Origin: Gemmatimonadota bacterium
GTDB lineage: Bacteria; Gemmatimonadota; Gemmatimonadetes; Longimicrobiales; UBA6960
Length of the DNA: 6,074 bases
Direction: 5' to 3'
Assembly (NCBI GenBank): GCA_022564535.1
Contig: JADFLD010000145.1
Coordinates: forward strand, 1 to 6,074
The notes under the pieces were generated by a model, which made no database searches, was not told the origin of the DNA, and saw only the letters and a program-made list of their open reading frames with translations. Below are positions 1-5,828 of this stretch, piece after piece (within the stretch, counting starts at the first letter, position 1; each line of letters starts with the position of its first letter). The position numbers and the translations under genes were made by a program.

Positions 1-269
1 ACTTCCCGAACCAGGCGCTGGCGCTCATCGAGCACAAGGCTACGTCCGTGGGGCCGACCATGTTGTCGCTGGGCTACTCGTACACCGACAACAACCTTGT
101 CGCGGCCATCGTGGAGTACGAGGGCGCGTGTCACTTCAGGGCGTGCACCCACATCCACGAACCGAAGTGTGCCGTGCGGAGTGCTTTGCAGTCAGGGGAT
201 ATCGTCGAGTCCCGCCATGCGAGTTACGTAACCCTCCGCCTCGAGGCCGAGGAGGCTGCGGCTCGCTGA
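1..269 (+). CDS. rsgA: RsgA-like small-subunit ribosome-assembly GTPase, C-terminal part (5' end outside window)
   Basis: Open frame from position 3 to a TGA at 267-269, with its start lying off the left edge. The last ~48 residues match the RsgA (YjeQ) C-terminal zinc domain: Cys-X4-Cys-X-His-X5-Cys (CHFRACTHIHEPKC, codons 129-170), then CAV, a short helix and an R..SY..L tail. RsgA is a circularly permuted GTPase that acts late in 30S subunit maturation, and this domain contacts 16S rRNA. The usual EPGC reads EPKC here. The preceding residues (SLGYSYTDNNLVAAIVEY) can be aligned without gaps to the RsgA helix that ends in FPEF/FVEF. The G3 motif (D[ST]PG) expected just before it is not recognisable, and neither other forward frame supplies it. 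The gene could therefore be a divergent or inactive paralogue. The family call for the C-terminus is firm; GTPase activity is uncertain. It converges on the ATPase gene with a 6-base gap. Confidence 0.72.
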   Translation, partial: FPNQALALIEHKATSVGPTMLSLGYSYTDNNLVAAIVEYEGACHFRACTHIHEPKCAVRSALQSGDIVESRHASYVTLRLEAEEAAAR

Positions 270-288
270 GGGTCGCTAGGTCCCTCGG
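266..288. terminator. Possible weak hairpin between convergent genes
   Basis: Bases 266-272 (CTGAGGG) pair with 282-288 (CCCTCGG) to give a 7-bp stem with one G-T wobble and a 9-base loop. It spans the stop codons of the two convergent genes. No T-tract follows on either strand, so it is not a textbook intrinsic terminator. It may slow both polymerases or be chance in GC-rich DNA. Confidence 0.25.
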
Positions 289-1088
289 GCGCGGGCGTTC
301 TCCGACCGACCCGTGCGCAGCGGAGTCACGCGTGGGGCCCCGGTTTCTGGGTCGTGGTGAACGGAGACGGGCCACTGGTACACGTCGGACAATACGTCGG
401 CACGAATCACTTCCTGCGGCGTGCCCTGGGCCACGACCCGACCCTCAGCGAGAAGAAGCATGTGGTCCGCGAACTGGGCCACCAGGTCGATGCTGTGGGT
501 GATCAGAAAAACGGTCATGCCCTCATCCGCGGATGCGCGCAGCAGCTCGAGGATCGCCATCTGATGGCGGATATCGAGGCTGGTCGTCGGCTCGTCGAGG
601 ACGAGAGCGCGGGGCTCTTGAGACAACGCGCGGGCGATTCGGACGCGCTGAAACTCGCCCCCGGAGAGGGTCGTCACGTCGCGGTGCGAGAGGTCTGCCA
701 CGTCGCAGGCGGAGAGAGCCCGAGCCACAGCGGCACGGTCCTCATCGGTTTCGGCCGCGAGCGGCCCCAGGTGTGGGTACCTACCCATGCCGACCATTTC
801 CCTGACCGTTAAGGGGAAGGCGACGGACTCGGTCTGGGGCACGGCACCTACCGCTCTCGCCAGGTCCTTGCGGGTCCAATCGTCGCACGCGCGACCGTCC
901 ACTGTGGCCCGACCCGACTCGAGTCGAAGGACCCCGAGAAGCGCCCGCATGAGCGTGGACTTTCCGGAGCCATTGGGGCCGAGCACGGCGTACATCGACC
1001 CGGCGGGCACGGCCATCGACACGCCGTCGAGCGCCGGCCGCTCCTGGCCCGCATAACGGACGACGACTTGCTCGGCCTCGAGCCTCAT
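276..1088 (-). CDS. btuD: ABC importer ATPase, BtuD/FecE/HmuV type
   Basis: A 270-residue cytoplasmic ATPase that powers the adjacent FecCD permease. All nucleotide-binding motifs are intact: Walker A GPNGSGKST at residues 37-45, Q-loop Gln at 85, signature LSGGE at 141-145, Walker B ALVLDE at 161-166 with catalytic Glu166, D-loop SLD at 170-172 and switch His198. Length and order are normal for the cobalamin/heme/ferric-siderophore importer subfamily (COG1120-like). The ATG start (1086-1088) overlaps the permease stop as ATGA, which indicates translational coupling and supports this start. It is the last gene of the minus-strand operon, with its TAG stop 6 bases from the convergent RsgA-like gene. 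The ABC ATPase identity is near certain. The btuD symbol rests on the BtuF-like neighbour and could instead be hmuV or fecE. Confidence 0.93.
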   Translation of the reverse strand: MRLEAEQVVVRYAGQERPALDGVSMAVPAGSMYAVLGPNGSGKSTLMRALLGVLRLESGRATVDGRACDDWTRKDLARAVGAVPQTESVAFPLTVREMVGMGRYPHLGPLAAETDEDRAAVARALSACDVADLSHRDVTTLSGGEFQRVRIARALSQEPRALVLDEPTTSLDIRHQMAILELLRASADEGMTVFLITHSIDLVAQFADHMLLLAEGRVVAQGTPQEVIRADVLSDVYQWPVSVHHDPETGAPRVTPLRTGRSENARARGT

Positions 1089-2077
1089 GGCGTAGTCAGG
1101 CTCCGACGCAGCAGGACGAGAAAGACCGGCACTCCGACGAACGCGGTGATGACCCCGATCGGGATCTCCGTGGGGGCCAGCGCGAGTCGGGCAACGAGAT
1201 CCGCCATGGTCAGAAAAGCGCCACCGGCCAGAAACGACAGGGGGATCAACGCGCGATGATCCGACCCCACCAAGAGGCGGACCCCGTGCGGTACCACGAG
1301 GCCGACGAACCCGATCACTCCGGCGACCGCGACGCCGGATGCGGTGATCAGGGCCGCGATCAGGAGCGCGAGGCGCTTCACCCGCTCGACGTCGGCTCCG
1401 AGGTAATAGGCCGTCTCCTCACCTATGGCCATCAAGTTGAGCGGTCGCGCGAGCCCGAGCAGGACGATGGCCGACGGAATCGTATATGCCGCAGCGAGAC
1501 TGACGCTTCGCCAACTCGCTCCAGCGAGGCTGCCCATGATCCATAGAACCGCGCTCTGGACCGTGCGCGCGGAAGAGACCGACAGAATGAAGGCGATGCA
1601 GGCCGAAAAGAAGGCCGCGACGACGACGCCCGCGAGCAGCAGCACGCGAACATCCAGGGGGCGACCCGTGGCCGTCGCCACGCCGAAGACCATCACGATC
1701 GCCAAGAGCGCCCCGGCGAATGCCGCGAGCGGCAGTGTCCACGAAGTGGCGCCTGCCCACCCGAGTGAGAGCACGAGCACCGCGCCGACCGACGCGCCAC
1801 CAGAGATCCCCAGGATATAGGGTTCCGCCAACGGGTTTCGCAGCAGCGCCTGGAAGGTCGCGCCGGCCACCGCGAGTCCGCCGCCCACCAGAACGCCCAG
1901 CAGGACGCGTGGCAGACGCAGACTGACGACGATGTCGCGGGCGATCGGCTCACCGCCGCCGCTCAAGACGGCGAGGACCTCGGCGGTCGACAGGGGTACG
2001 GAGCCGAAGCGGACCCCCAGGACCACGGAGAGCGCCAAGAGCCCGGTCAGGGTCGCCCCCAGCGTCCAACGCGTCAC
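1085..2077 (-). CDS. btuC: FecCD/BtuC-family ABC importer permease
   Basis: A 330-residue polytopic inner-membrane permease for vitamin B12, heme or ferric siderophores, which works as a dimer with the ATPase. Family blocks in order: RLPR at 54-57; GATFQALLRNPLAEPY at about 72-87 followed by LGISGGA; GEETAYYLGADV at 219-230; GVIGFVGLVVPHGVR at 253-267 with the following GSDHR; and EIPIGVITAFVGVPVF near the end. Hydrophobic stretches fill nearly the whole protein, consistent with about 8-10 helices. The open frame continues upstream to 2359, but that extension is Arg-rich and overlaps the binding-protein gene. I chose the GTG at 2075-2077 because it overlaps the upstream TGA as GTGA, begins just before the first membrane helix and gives the normal family length. 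It overlaps the downstream ATPase gene by 4 bases. Family certain; substrate inferred. Confidence 0.93.
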   Translation of the reverse strand: MTRWTLGATLTGLLALSVVLGVRFGSVPLSTAEVLAVLSGGGEPIARDIVVSLRLPRVLLGVLVGGGLAVAGATFQALLRNPLAEPYILGISGGASVGAVLVLSLGWAGATSWTLPLAAFAGALLAIVMVFGVATATGRPLDVRVLLLAGVVVAAFFSACIAFILSVSSARTVQSAVLWIMGSLAGASWRSVSLAAAYTIPSAIVLLGLARPLNLMAIGEETAYYLGADVERVKRLALLIAALITASGVAVAGVIGFVGLVVPHGVRLLVGSDHRALIPLSFLAGGAFLTMADLVARLALAPTEIPIGVITAFVGVPVFLVLLRRSLTTP

Positions 2078-2955
2078 CGCGGGTTCCGGCCGTGCATCAT
2101 CCGAGCAACCCTTCGCGCCGCTTCGACGATCGCGGGTCCGGGCATGTCCAATAGGTCTCCGATCGCCACCACCCGCGCATGCGGCGTCATCGACGGGTCG
2201 AAGTCTCCCGCCGACGAGACGAGAACGACGTCGATCGAGCGTGTCCGGAACTCTTCCGGGCTCACCGCCGAGTAGAGCTCGGCGAGGTCGCCGAAGGCGT
2301 TGTCGCCCCCGATGAGCGAGATCACTTCGTCGATGTACGTGCCAGGGCCGGCGACCCATGGAGGGGTGCCGCCCAGAACGTAGACGACGCGGAGCCGCGG
2401 CCAGTCGGCCACGGCAAGAGCGACTTCGCTCAAGCCGTTCCTCAGCGACTGCACCAGCGAGTCGGCCGCCGCGACGTGGCCGGTCGCGTGCCCCAGGATC
2501 GAGACCATTTCGTAGATGTCCTCGATCCGATCGGGGCGAACCGCGAGGTGTCGGATTCCAAGCTCGTCCAGACGCGCCGCCGTGCGTGGGTCCTGGGCGC
2601 CGGCGAAGCGGACTACGAGGTCGGGGCTGAGCGAGACGATCGCCTCCAGATTCGGGTCGAGCCCTCCCCCTACGGAAGGCCGGTCGGTCACCCAGTCGTC
2701 GGTGTCGTAGTCCGTGCGGCCCACCAGAGCGCCGCCGGCGCCGATCGCTCGGATCGTCTTGGTCGCGGCCGGCACGAGTGAGATGATTCGTCGAGCGGGC
2801 TGCGCGAAGGAGTGCTCTACGCCGGCGGCATCGACGACGGCCGGGCCGGCTGCGCCGGAGGGTTCGGGCGCAGGCTCGACCTCACATCCGACCGCGAGCG
2901 CCGATCCGGCGAGCCAGAGCAGGACGAACGCGTGGAGCGGCGTTTGCCGCGGCAT
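2074..2955 (-). CDS. btuF: BtuF-like periplasmic substrate-binding lipoprotein of the ABC importer
   Basis: A 293-residue binding protein with a type III (BtuF/FhuD, PF01497) fold, which captures the ligand and docks on the permease. It has a signal peptide with lipobox LAVGC (Cys24) followed by a Pro/Glu/Ala-rich linker. The first lobe begins with RRIISLVPAATKTIRAIGAG (residues 55-74), then LVGRTDYD and VGGGLDPNLEAIVSLSPDLV (95-114). The second lobe holds PPWVAGPGTYIDEVISLIGG (198-217). Glu104 and Glu210 lie where BtuF carries the two glutamates that contact BtuC. The open frame starts farther up, at 3042, but the ATG at 2953-2955 gives the signal peptide directly, overlaps the upstream stop as TGATG, and has GGGGAG (2959-2964) three bases before it. 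The permease follows with a GTGA overlap. Cobalamin is the best-fitting ligand; heme or another metal chelate is possible. Confidence 0.88.
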   Translation of the reverse strand: MPRQTPLHAFVLLWLAGSALAVGCEVEPAPEPSGAAGPAVVDAAGVEHSFAQPARRIISLVPAATKTIRAIGAGGALVGRTDYDTDDWVTDRPSVGGGLDPNLEAIVSLSPDLVVRFAGAQDPRTAARLDELGIRHLAVRPDRIEDIYEMVSILGHATGHVAAADSLVQSLRNGLSEVALAVADWPRLRVVYVLGGTPPWVAGPGTYIDEVISLIGGDNAFGDLAELYSAVSPEEFRTRSIDVVLVSSAGDFDPSMTPHARVVAIGDLLDMPGPAIVEAARRVARMMHGRNPR

Positions 2956-3941
2956 CAGCTCCCCGCGCCGCCGCTGGACCCACACGAGCTTTGGAACGTG
3001 CGGATCCAAGAGCCATCGCGACTGCTGAGCGCGGCGAACCATCGGCGGTTGGCCCCGAAGACATCGAGCAAGATCTCGTCTGTGCCGTCCCCGTCCCAGT
3101 CCAGATGATCGAAATATCGCGGTGCCCCTTTACCGTCAGCCTCGACCGACCGATACGAGACGTAGGCGCGCTGGTATTCCTCGCCCACCTGTCGCCCGAT
3201 CACGAACAAGGAGTAGGCGCCTTGGCCCGGAGATGAGACGTCGAGCTGGTCTTGGTTCATGAACGTCGCGGCGACCGACTGCAGCTGAGCGTTCCGGATT
3301 TGGAACGCCTGGATGTGCTTTCGTGCGTCGAGAACACCGAGCCGCGGCCACGTGGCCCCGTACTCCGGTATGGCTTCGGTGGCGAGACTATTTGTGGCGA
3401 CGCGCTGATCGTATACGTGGGAGATCGGCCTGTAGTCCTCGTACGGACGGCCCGCGGCGGTCCCGGTCGGTAACGCCAGCAGGCGTTCAGCCGCCGCGGC
3501 GGTCGGGACCACCTCGATTACGCCGGAAAGCGTGGTCGGAGATCCGCAGAACTCGGGCGCTCGCTGGGTGGCGTCGACCACCATTCGCCCGATACGGACA
3601 CCCTCGGAGAACAGGATCCACTCGGATCCCGGCGCGGCGATCCGGCTCAGCCTGTCGACGTCCTCGGGGAAGTTCGGGTCCGGAAACGCGCGCAGCTCGT
3701 CGGGGTGTACTTCGCCGACGACGACGAATTCCGCGCGCGACCCATCTCTGACCCCGGCAAGAAGAATCGGCCCGTCGAAGTTCTCCGGAGGGGGGTCCTC
3801 GTCGACGGTGACCGCGGCGGTTCGGCCCCTCGAAGAAGGTGGCGGGGCCTTCAGCGTTAGGTCGATCCCGCCCCAGGCCACATTGTCGCAGCCCGCGGCC
3901 ACGGTTAAGATCACCGCGATCGCTAGTAAGTGCTTTCGCAT
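2955..3941 (-). CDS. Unknown lipoprotein with a DxDxDG (FG-GAP-like) motif, first gene of the importer operon
   Basis: A 328-residue protein that I do not recognise as a named family. It begins with a signal peptide and a good lipobox, VAAGC (Cys18), so it should be lipid-anchored. The next residues are Asp-Asn, which in E. coli would favour inner-membrane retention. A Pro/Ser-rich linker (~33-56) leads to a globular region with two further cysteines (Cys132, Cys320). Near the end, FDHLDWDGDGTDEILLDVFG (278-297) resembles the calcium-binding loop of FG-GAP/integrin-alpha or VCBS repeats (Asp281, 283, 285, 288). Only one copy is visible, so a full propeller is not shown. A TTG one codon earlier (3944) is possible, but the ATG at 3939-3941 is better spaced from an AGGG. 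Its stop overlaps the BtuF-like start by one base, suggesting coupled expression and perhaps a role at the cell surface with the importer. That role is inference. Confidence 0.8.
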   Translation of the reverse strand: MRKHLLAIAVILTVAAGCDNVAWGGIDLTLKAPPPSSRGRTAAVTVDEDPPPENFDGPILLAGVRDGSRAEFVVVGEVHPDELRAFPDPNFPEDVDRLSRIAAPGSEWILFSEGVRIGRMVVDATQRAPEFCGSPTTLSGVIEVVPTAAAAERLLALPTGTAAGRPYEDYRPISHVYDQRVATNSLATEAIPEYGATWPRLGVLDARKHIQAFQIRNAQLQSVAATFMNQDQLDVSSPGQGAYSLFVIGRQVGEEYQRAYVSYRSVEADGKGAPRYFDHLDWDGDGTDEILLDVFGANRRWFAALSSRDGSWIRTFQSSCGSSGGAGS

Positions 3942-3968
3942 CAAGCCCTTGGGTCGGTAAACGCCCGA

Positions 3969-3984
3969 GATCCGAAGGCGGATC
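3969..3984. repeat. Perfect inverted repeat, candidate operator
   Basis: GATCCG at 3969-3974 and CGGATC at 3979-3984 are exact reverse complements around a 4-base centre (AAGG). After one mismatch, two more base pairs extend the arms. It sits near the middle of the divergent spacer, where a dimeric regulator could control both operons. In RNA it would form a small hairpin on either strand. There is no T-tract, so it is not a terminator. Confidence 0.45.
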
Positions 3985-4014
3985 CCGAACTTAACAACCT
4001 AGCGTCGCCCCTTC

Positions 4015-4020
4015 GGTGAG
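4015..4020 (+). promoter_or_regulatory. Ribosome binding site of the flavin reductase gene
   Basis: GGTGAG lies 9 bases before the ATG at 4030. It is a moderate Shine-Dalgarno match and supports that start. Confidence 0.5.
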
Positions 4021-4029
4021 CAAGCTGAG

Positions 4030-4512
4030 ATGGCCATAGGAAAGAGCGCCTCGTTGCGTGACGTGATGAGTTCGTACCCCACGGGCGTGACGGTGGTGAC
4101 CGGGCTCGACGACGGGGGCGAGCCGTACGGACTGACCGTGAACTCCTTCACGTCGCTGTCGCTGGATCCCCCGCTTGTGCTCGTGTGCATCGGGCGGGCG
4201 TCGTCTTCCCACGACCGACTCGTGACCGCGCCGAACTTCACCATCAACGTCCTGTCTGCGGAGCAGGGCGAGATCGCCACGCGATTCTCCACCAGGCCGT
4301 CCGAGGGGCGCTTCGACTCTCTGCGGTGGAGCCCGAGCGCGCTTGGCGCCCCGGTTATCGAAGAGGGAGTCGCCTGGCTGGACTGCTCGGTCCAGGAGGT
4401 CCTGAGTGGCGGGGATCACTCGATTATCTTCGGGAAAGTCGAGGGAGCCGCCACGAGTGATCGCGCGCCGCTGATGTTCTATCGCGGCCGCCTGAGCTCG
4501 ACCCTCGGATGA
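4030..4512 (+). CDS. Flavin reductase-like (RutF/HpaC family) FMN-binding protein
   Basis: A 160-residue cytoplasmic protein with the split-barrel flavin reductase domain over its full length, the usual size for the family. Hallmarks are YPTGVTVVT (16-24), GLTVNSFTSLSLDPPLVLV (34-52, the flavin phosphate-binding region), FTINVLSAEQ (70-79), GDHSIIFGKV (128-137, the conserved GDH motif) and a closing PLMFYRGRLSSTL (147-159). Members reduce FMN or FAD with NAD(P)H, often supplying reduced flavin to a separate monooxygenase; some only bind flavin or heme. No partner monooxygenase is visible in the window, so the physiological acceptor is unknown. It is the first gene of the plus-strand operon, and its TGA overlaps the next ATG as ATGA. 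Family call strong; exact substrate not determinable. Confidence 0.92.
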   Translation: MAIGKSASLRDVMSSYPTGVTVVTGLDDGGEPYGLTVNSFTSLSLDPPLVLVCIGRASSSHDRLVTAPNFTINVLSAEQGEIATRFSTRPSEGRFDSLRWSPSALGAPVIEEGVAWLDCSVQEVLSGGDHSIIFGKVEGAATSDRAPLMFYRGRLSSTLG

Positions 4513-5828
4513 GCATGCGGTTCCGCTCCTGGTGGCTGCCCCCGCTCCTTGTCGGTGCCTCCGCCGCGATCGCGGCAGAGGTGGCGATCGGCCTCTTGCT
4601 GTACGAGGGCCCGGGGTTCATGCGTTCTCTGACCACGATTCTCGCAGTGGAGGGTGTCGCTCTCGCTGGAGGGTTGTGGTGGGTCCCGACGACGGGTGAG
4701 GACCTGGTGGACCGACTCCGGCGCCGCTGGCTCTTTTGTCTGGTGGCGTTTCTGGCAGCGGCGGCCTTCGGAACGGCATGGAGCCTCGTCGAGTGGATCG
4801 GTGAGGGACGCCTTCAGCAGGGACTCGGACTCGCGGTCTTGGCAGGCGTACCGCTCTACGCGGCCGGGGCCGTGCTCGGGGGAATGTCGGTGGTGATCGG
4901 TGGTTCGGGTGATCGCCTGCGAGGCCCGGGTGCTCCGGCCATGGTCGGGGCCGCGCTGGGCGTCGTCGCTACCGGAGTTCTCTTGCCGCGTGCTCCGACG
5001 CCGGCCGCGTTGCTCATCGCGTGTCTGGCCATGCTTTCACTCGGGGGGATGATCTTCGGGGGTGTGCTGCGGTCGCGCCAACGCATAGAGATTCGCGCCC
5101 GCCGAGCCTCGCGCGGGGGTGAAGTACGCGTAGAGGATCGGCGAGTTTCGGACGTCGACGTGGCGACCCGGCACCTCTTCGAGGGTCCGTATCTGAGACG
5201 CTCGGTCTCGCTTGGTGAGAACGCCGTCACGCCCTGGGATGTCGCTCTGGTCAGGGCTCTGATGCCCGCCGCGGACACCAGCTGGCGTGTGCTCCTGGTC
5301 GGCGGCGGGGCATCGACTGCTCCGCGCACGCTGCTTCGCGAGCACCCTATTGGAGCGGTGGACGTGATCGAGCGAACCGGGGCCGTGGTCGAGTTGGGAC
5401 GGGAGCACTTCGACACGGAGTTGGCGATCGCGAGAGGGGATCGGCTCACGGTCGACGTCGGCAATATCGAAGATCTGATGGGGCGGTTGACGCCTCACTA
5501 CGACCTCGTCGTAGTCGACACCGCAGCGTTGGCTCCCGTCGGAGGATTGTCGGGATGGTCACAGGCTAGCCGCAGCAGGCTTGTCGACGTCACCGAACCC
5601 GGAGCGCTCATCGCGTGGGGCCCGCTGGCCACCGAGTCCGGGATGCCGGAGGTCCCGGGAGGATGGGCACATGCGGCGTTTCGCCGTGGCGGCGCTGGGT
5701 GTCCGGACGAGTTTGTGATTCTCACGAGCGCACATGAGACGGCAGCGTGGCCGACGTCGTTCGACGGGTTCGAATCGGTGGGTGGAGGTGGCACCGAGCT
5801 CGCCGATGGGGAGGATCCCGAACCGTGA
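4509..5828 (+). CDS. Membrane protein with a C-terminal spermidine synthase-like (SAM-fold) domain
   Basis: A 439-residue two-part protein. Six hydrophobic segments (about 11-32, 41-60, 73-96, 104-130, 143-159 and 164-188) are followed by a basic stretch (188-211) and a cytoplasmic Rossmann domain (~220-410). The domain matches the spermidine synthase class: WRVLLVGGGAST (259-270, SAM-binding loop), an acidic end to strand 2 at VIE (286-288), VDVGNIEDL (315-323) where the family usually has a GDA/GDG-type motif, and YDLVVVDTAALAP (331-343). The typical D..DP that follows in polyamine synthases is not seen, so polyamine synthesis is doubtful. Membrane-fused SpeE-like proteins of unknown function are known in bacteria. 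Start choice: the ATG at 4509 overlaps the upstream stop (ATGA); an in-frame ATG at 4515 is also possible. The tail after ~412 is acidic and Gly-rich. Its stop overlaps the next gene's GTG. Confidence 0.82.
   Translation: MSMRFRSWWLPPLLVGASAAIAAEVAIGLLLYEGPGFMRSLTTILAVEGVALAGGLWWVPTTGEDLVDRLRRRWLFCLVAFLAAAAFGTAWSLVEWIGEGRLQQGLGLAVLAGVPLYAAGAVLGGMSVVIGGSGDRLRGPGAPAMVGAALGVVATGVLLPRAPTPAALLIACLAMLSLGGMIFGGVLRSRQRIEIRARRASRGGEVRVEDRRVSDVDVATRHLFEGPYLRRSVSLGENAVTPWDVALVRALMPAADTSWRVLLVGGGASTAPRTLLREHPIGAVDVIERTGAVVELGREHFDTELAIARGDRLTVDVGNIEDLMGRLTPHYDLVVVDTAALAPVGGLSGWSQASRSRLVDVTEPGALIAWGPLATESGMPEVPGGWAHAAFRRGGAGCPDEFVILTSAHETAAWPTSFDGFESVGGGGTELADGEDPEP
5808..5814 (+). promoter_or_regulatory. 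Strong ribosome binding site fixing the GTG start of the nuclease gene
   Basis: GGGGAGG lies 10 bases before the GTG at 5825, inside the end of the preceding gene. It is the best Shine-Dalgarno match in the window and decides the choice of a GTG start. Confidence 0.7.

Larger units (their letters stand above)
3942..4029. promoter_or_regulatory. Divergent promoter region between the two operons
   Basis: This 88-base spacer is the only intergenic DNA of any size in the window and must hold the start signals for both the minus-strand importer operon and the plus-strand flavin reductase operon, unless promoters lie inside genes. It contains a 16-base inverted repeat (3969-3984). On the minus strand, TTGCTC and TAGGTT, 16 bases apart, are a poor candidate -35/-10 pair. 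I see no convincing sigma-70 promoter on the plus strand. It is too short for a cobalamin riboswitch and no B12-box sequence is present in it. Confidence 0.5.

Noticed and set aside
371..377. GCCACTG, matching the core of the cobalamin riboswitch B12 box
   Set aside because: It lies on the plus strand inside the 3' end of the ATPase coding region, in the wrong place and orientation to lead any gene, with no surrounding riboswitch structure. A 7-base match is expected by chance.
2078..2359. A 94-codon upstream extension of the permease reading frame
   Set aside because: It is Arg-rich, has no membrane or known domain, and lies wholly inside the binding-protein gene. The GTG at 2075-2077 with a GTGA overlap gives the normal family length.
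2956..3042. A 29-codon upstream extension of the binding-protein frame
   Set aside because: It would place a basic, non-signal stretch before a clear lipoprotein signal peptide and lies inside the upstream gene. The ATG at 2953-2955 sits directly at the signal peptide.
3991..4419. A 142-codon minus-strand open frame opposite the flavin reductase gene
   Set aside because: It has Arg/His/Gly-rich shadow composition, no domain, and overlaps a well-supported flavin reductase gene. It is typical of antisense frames in GC-rich DNA.
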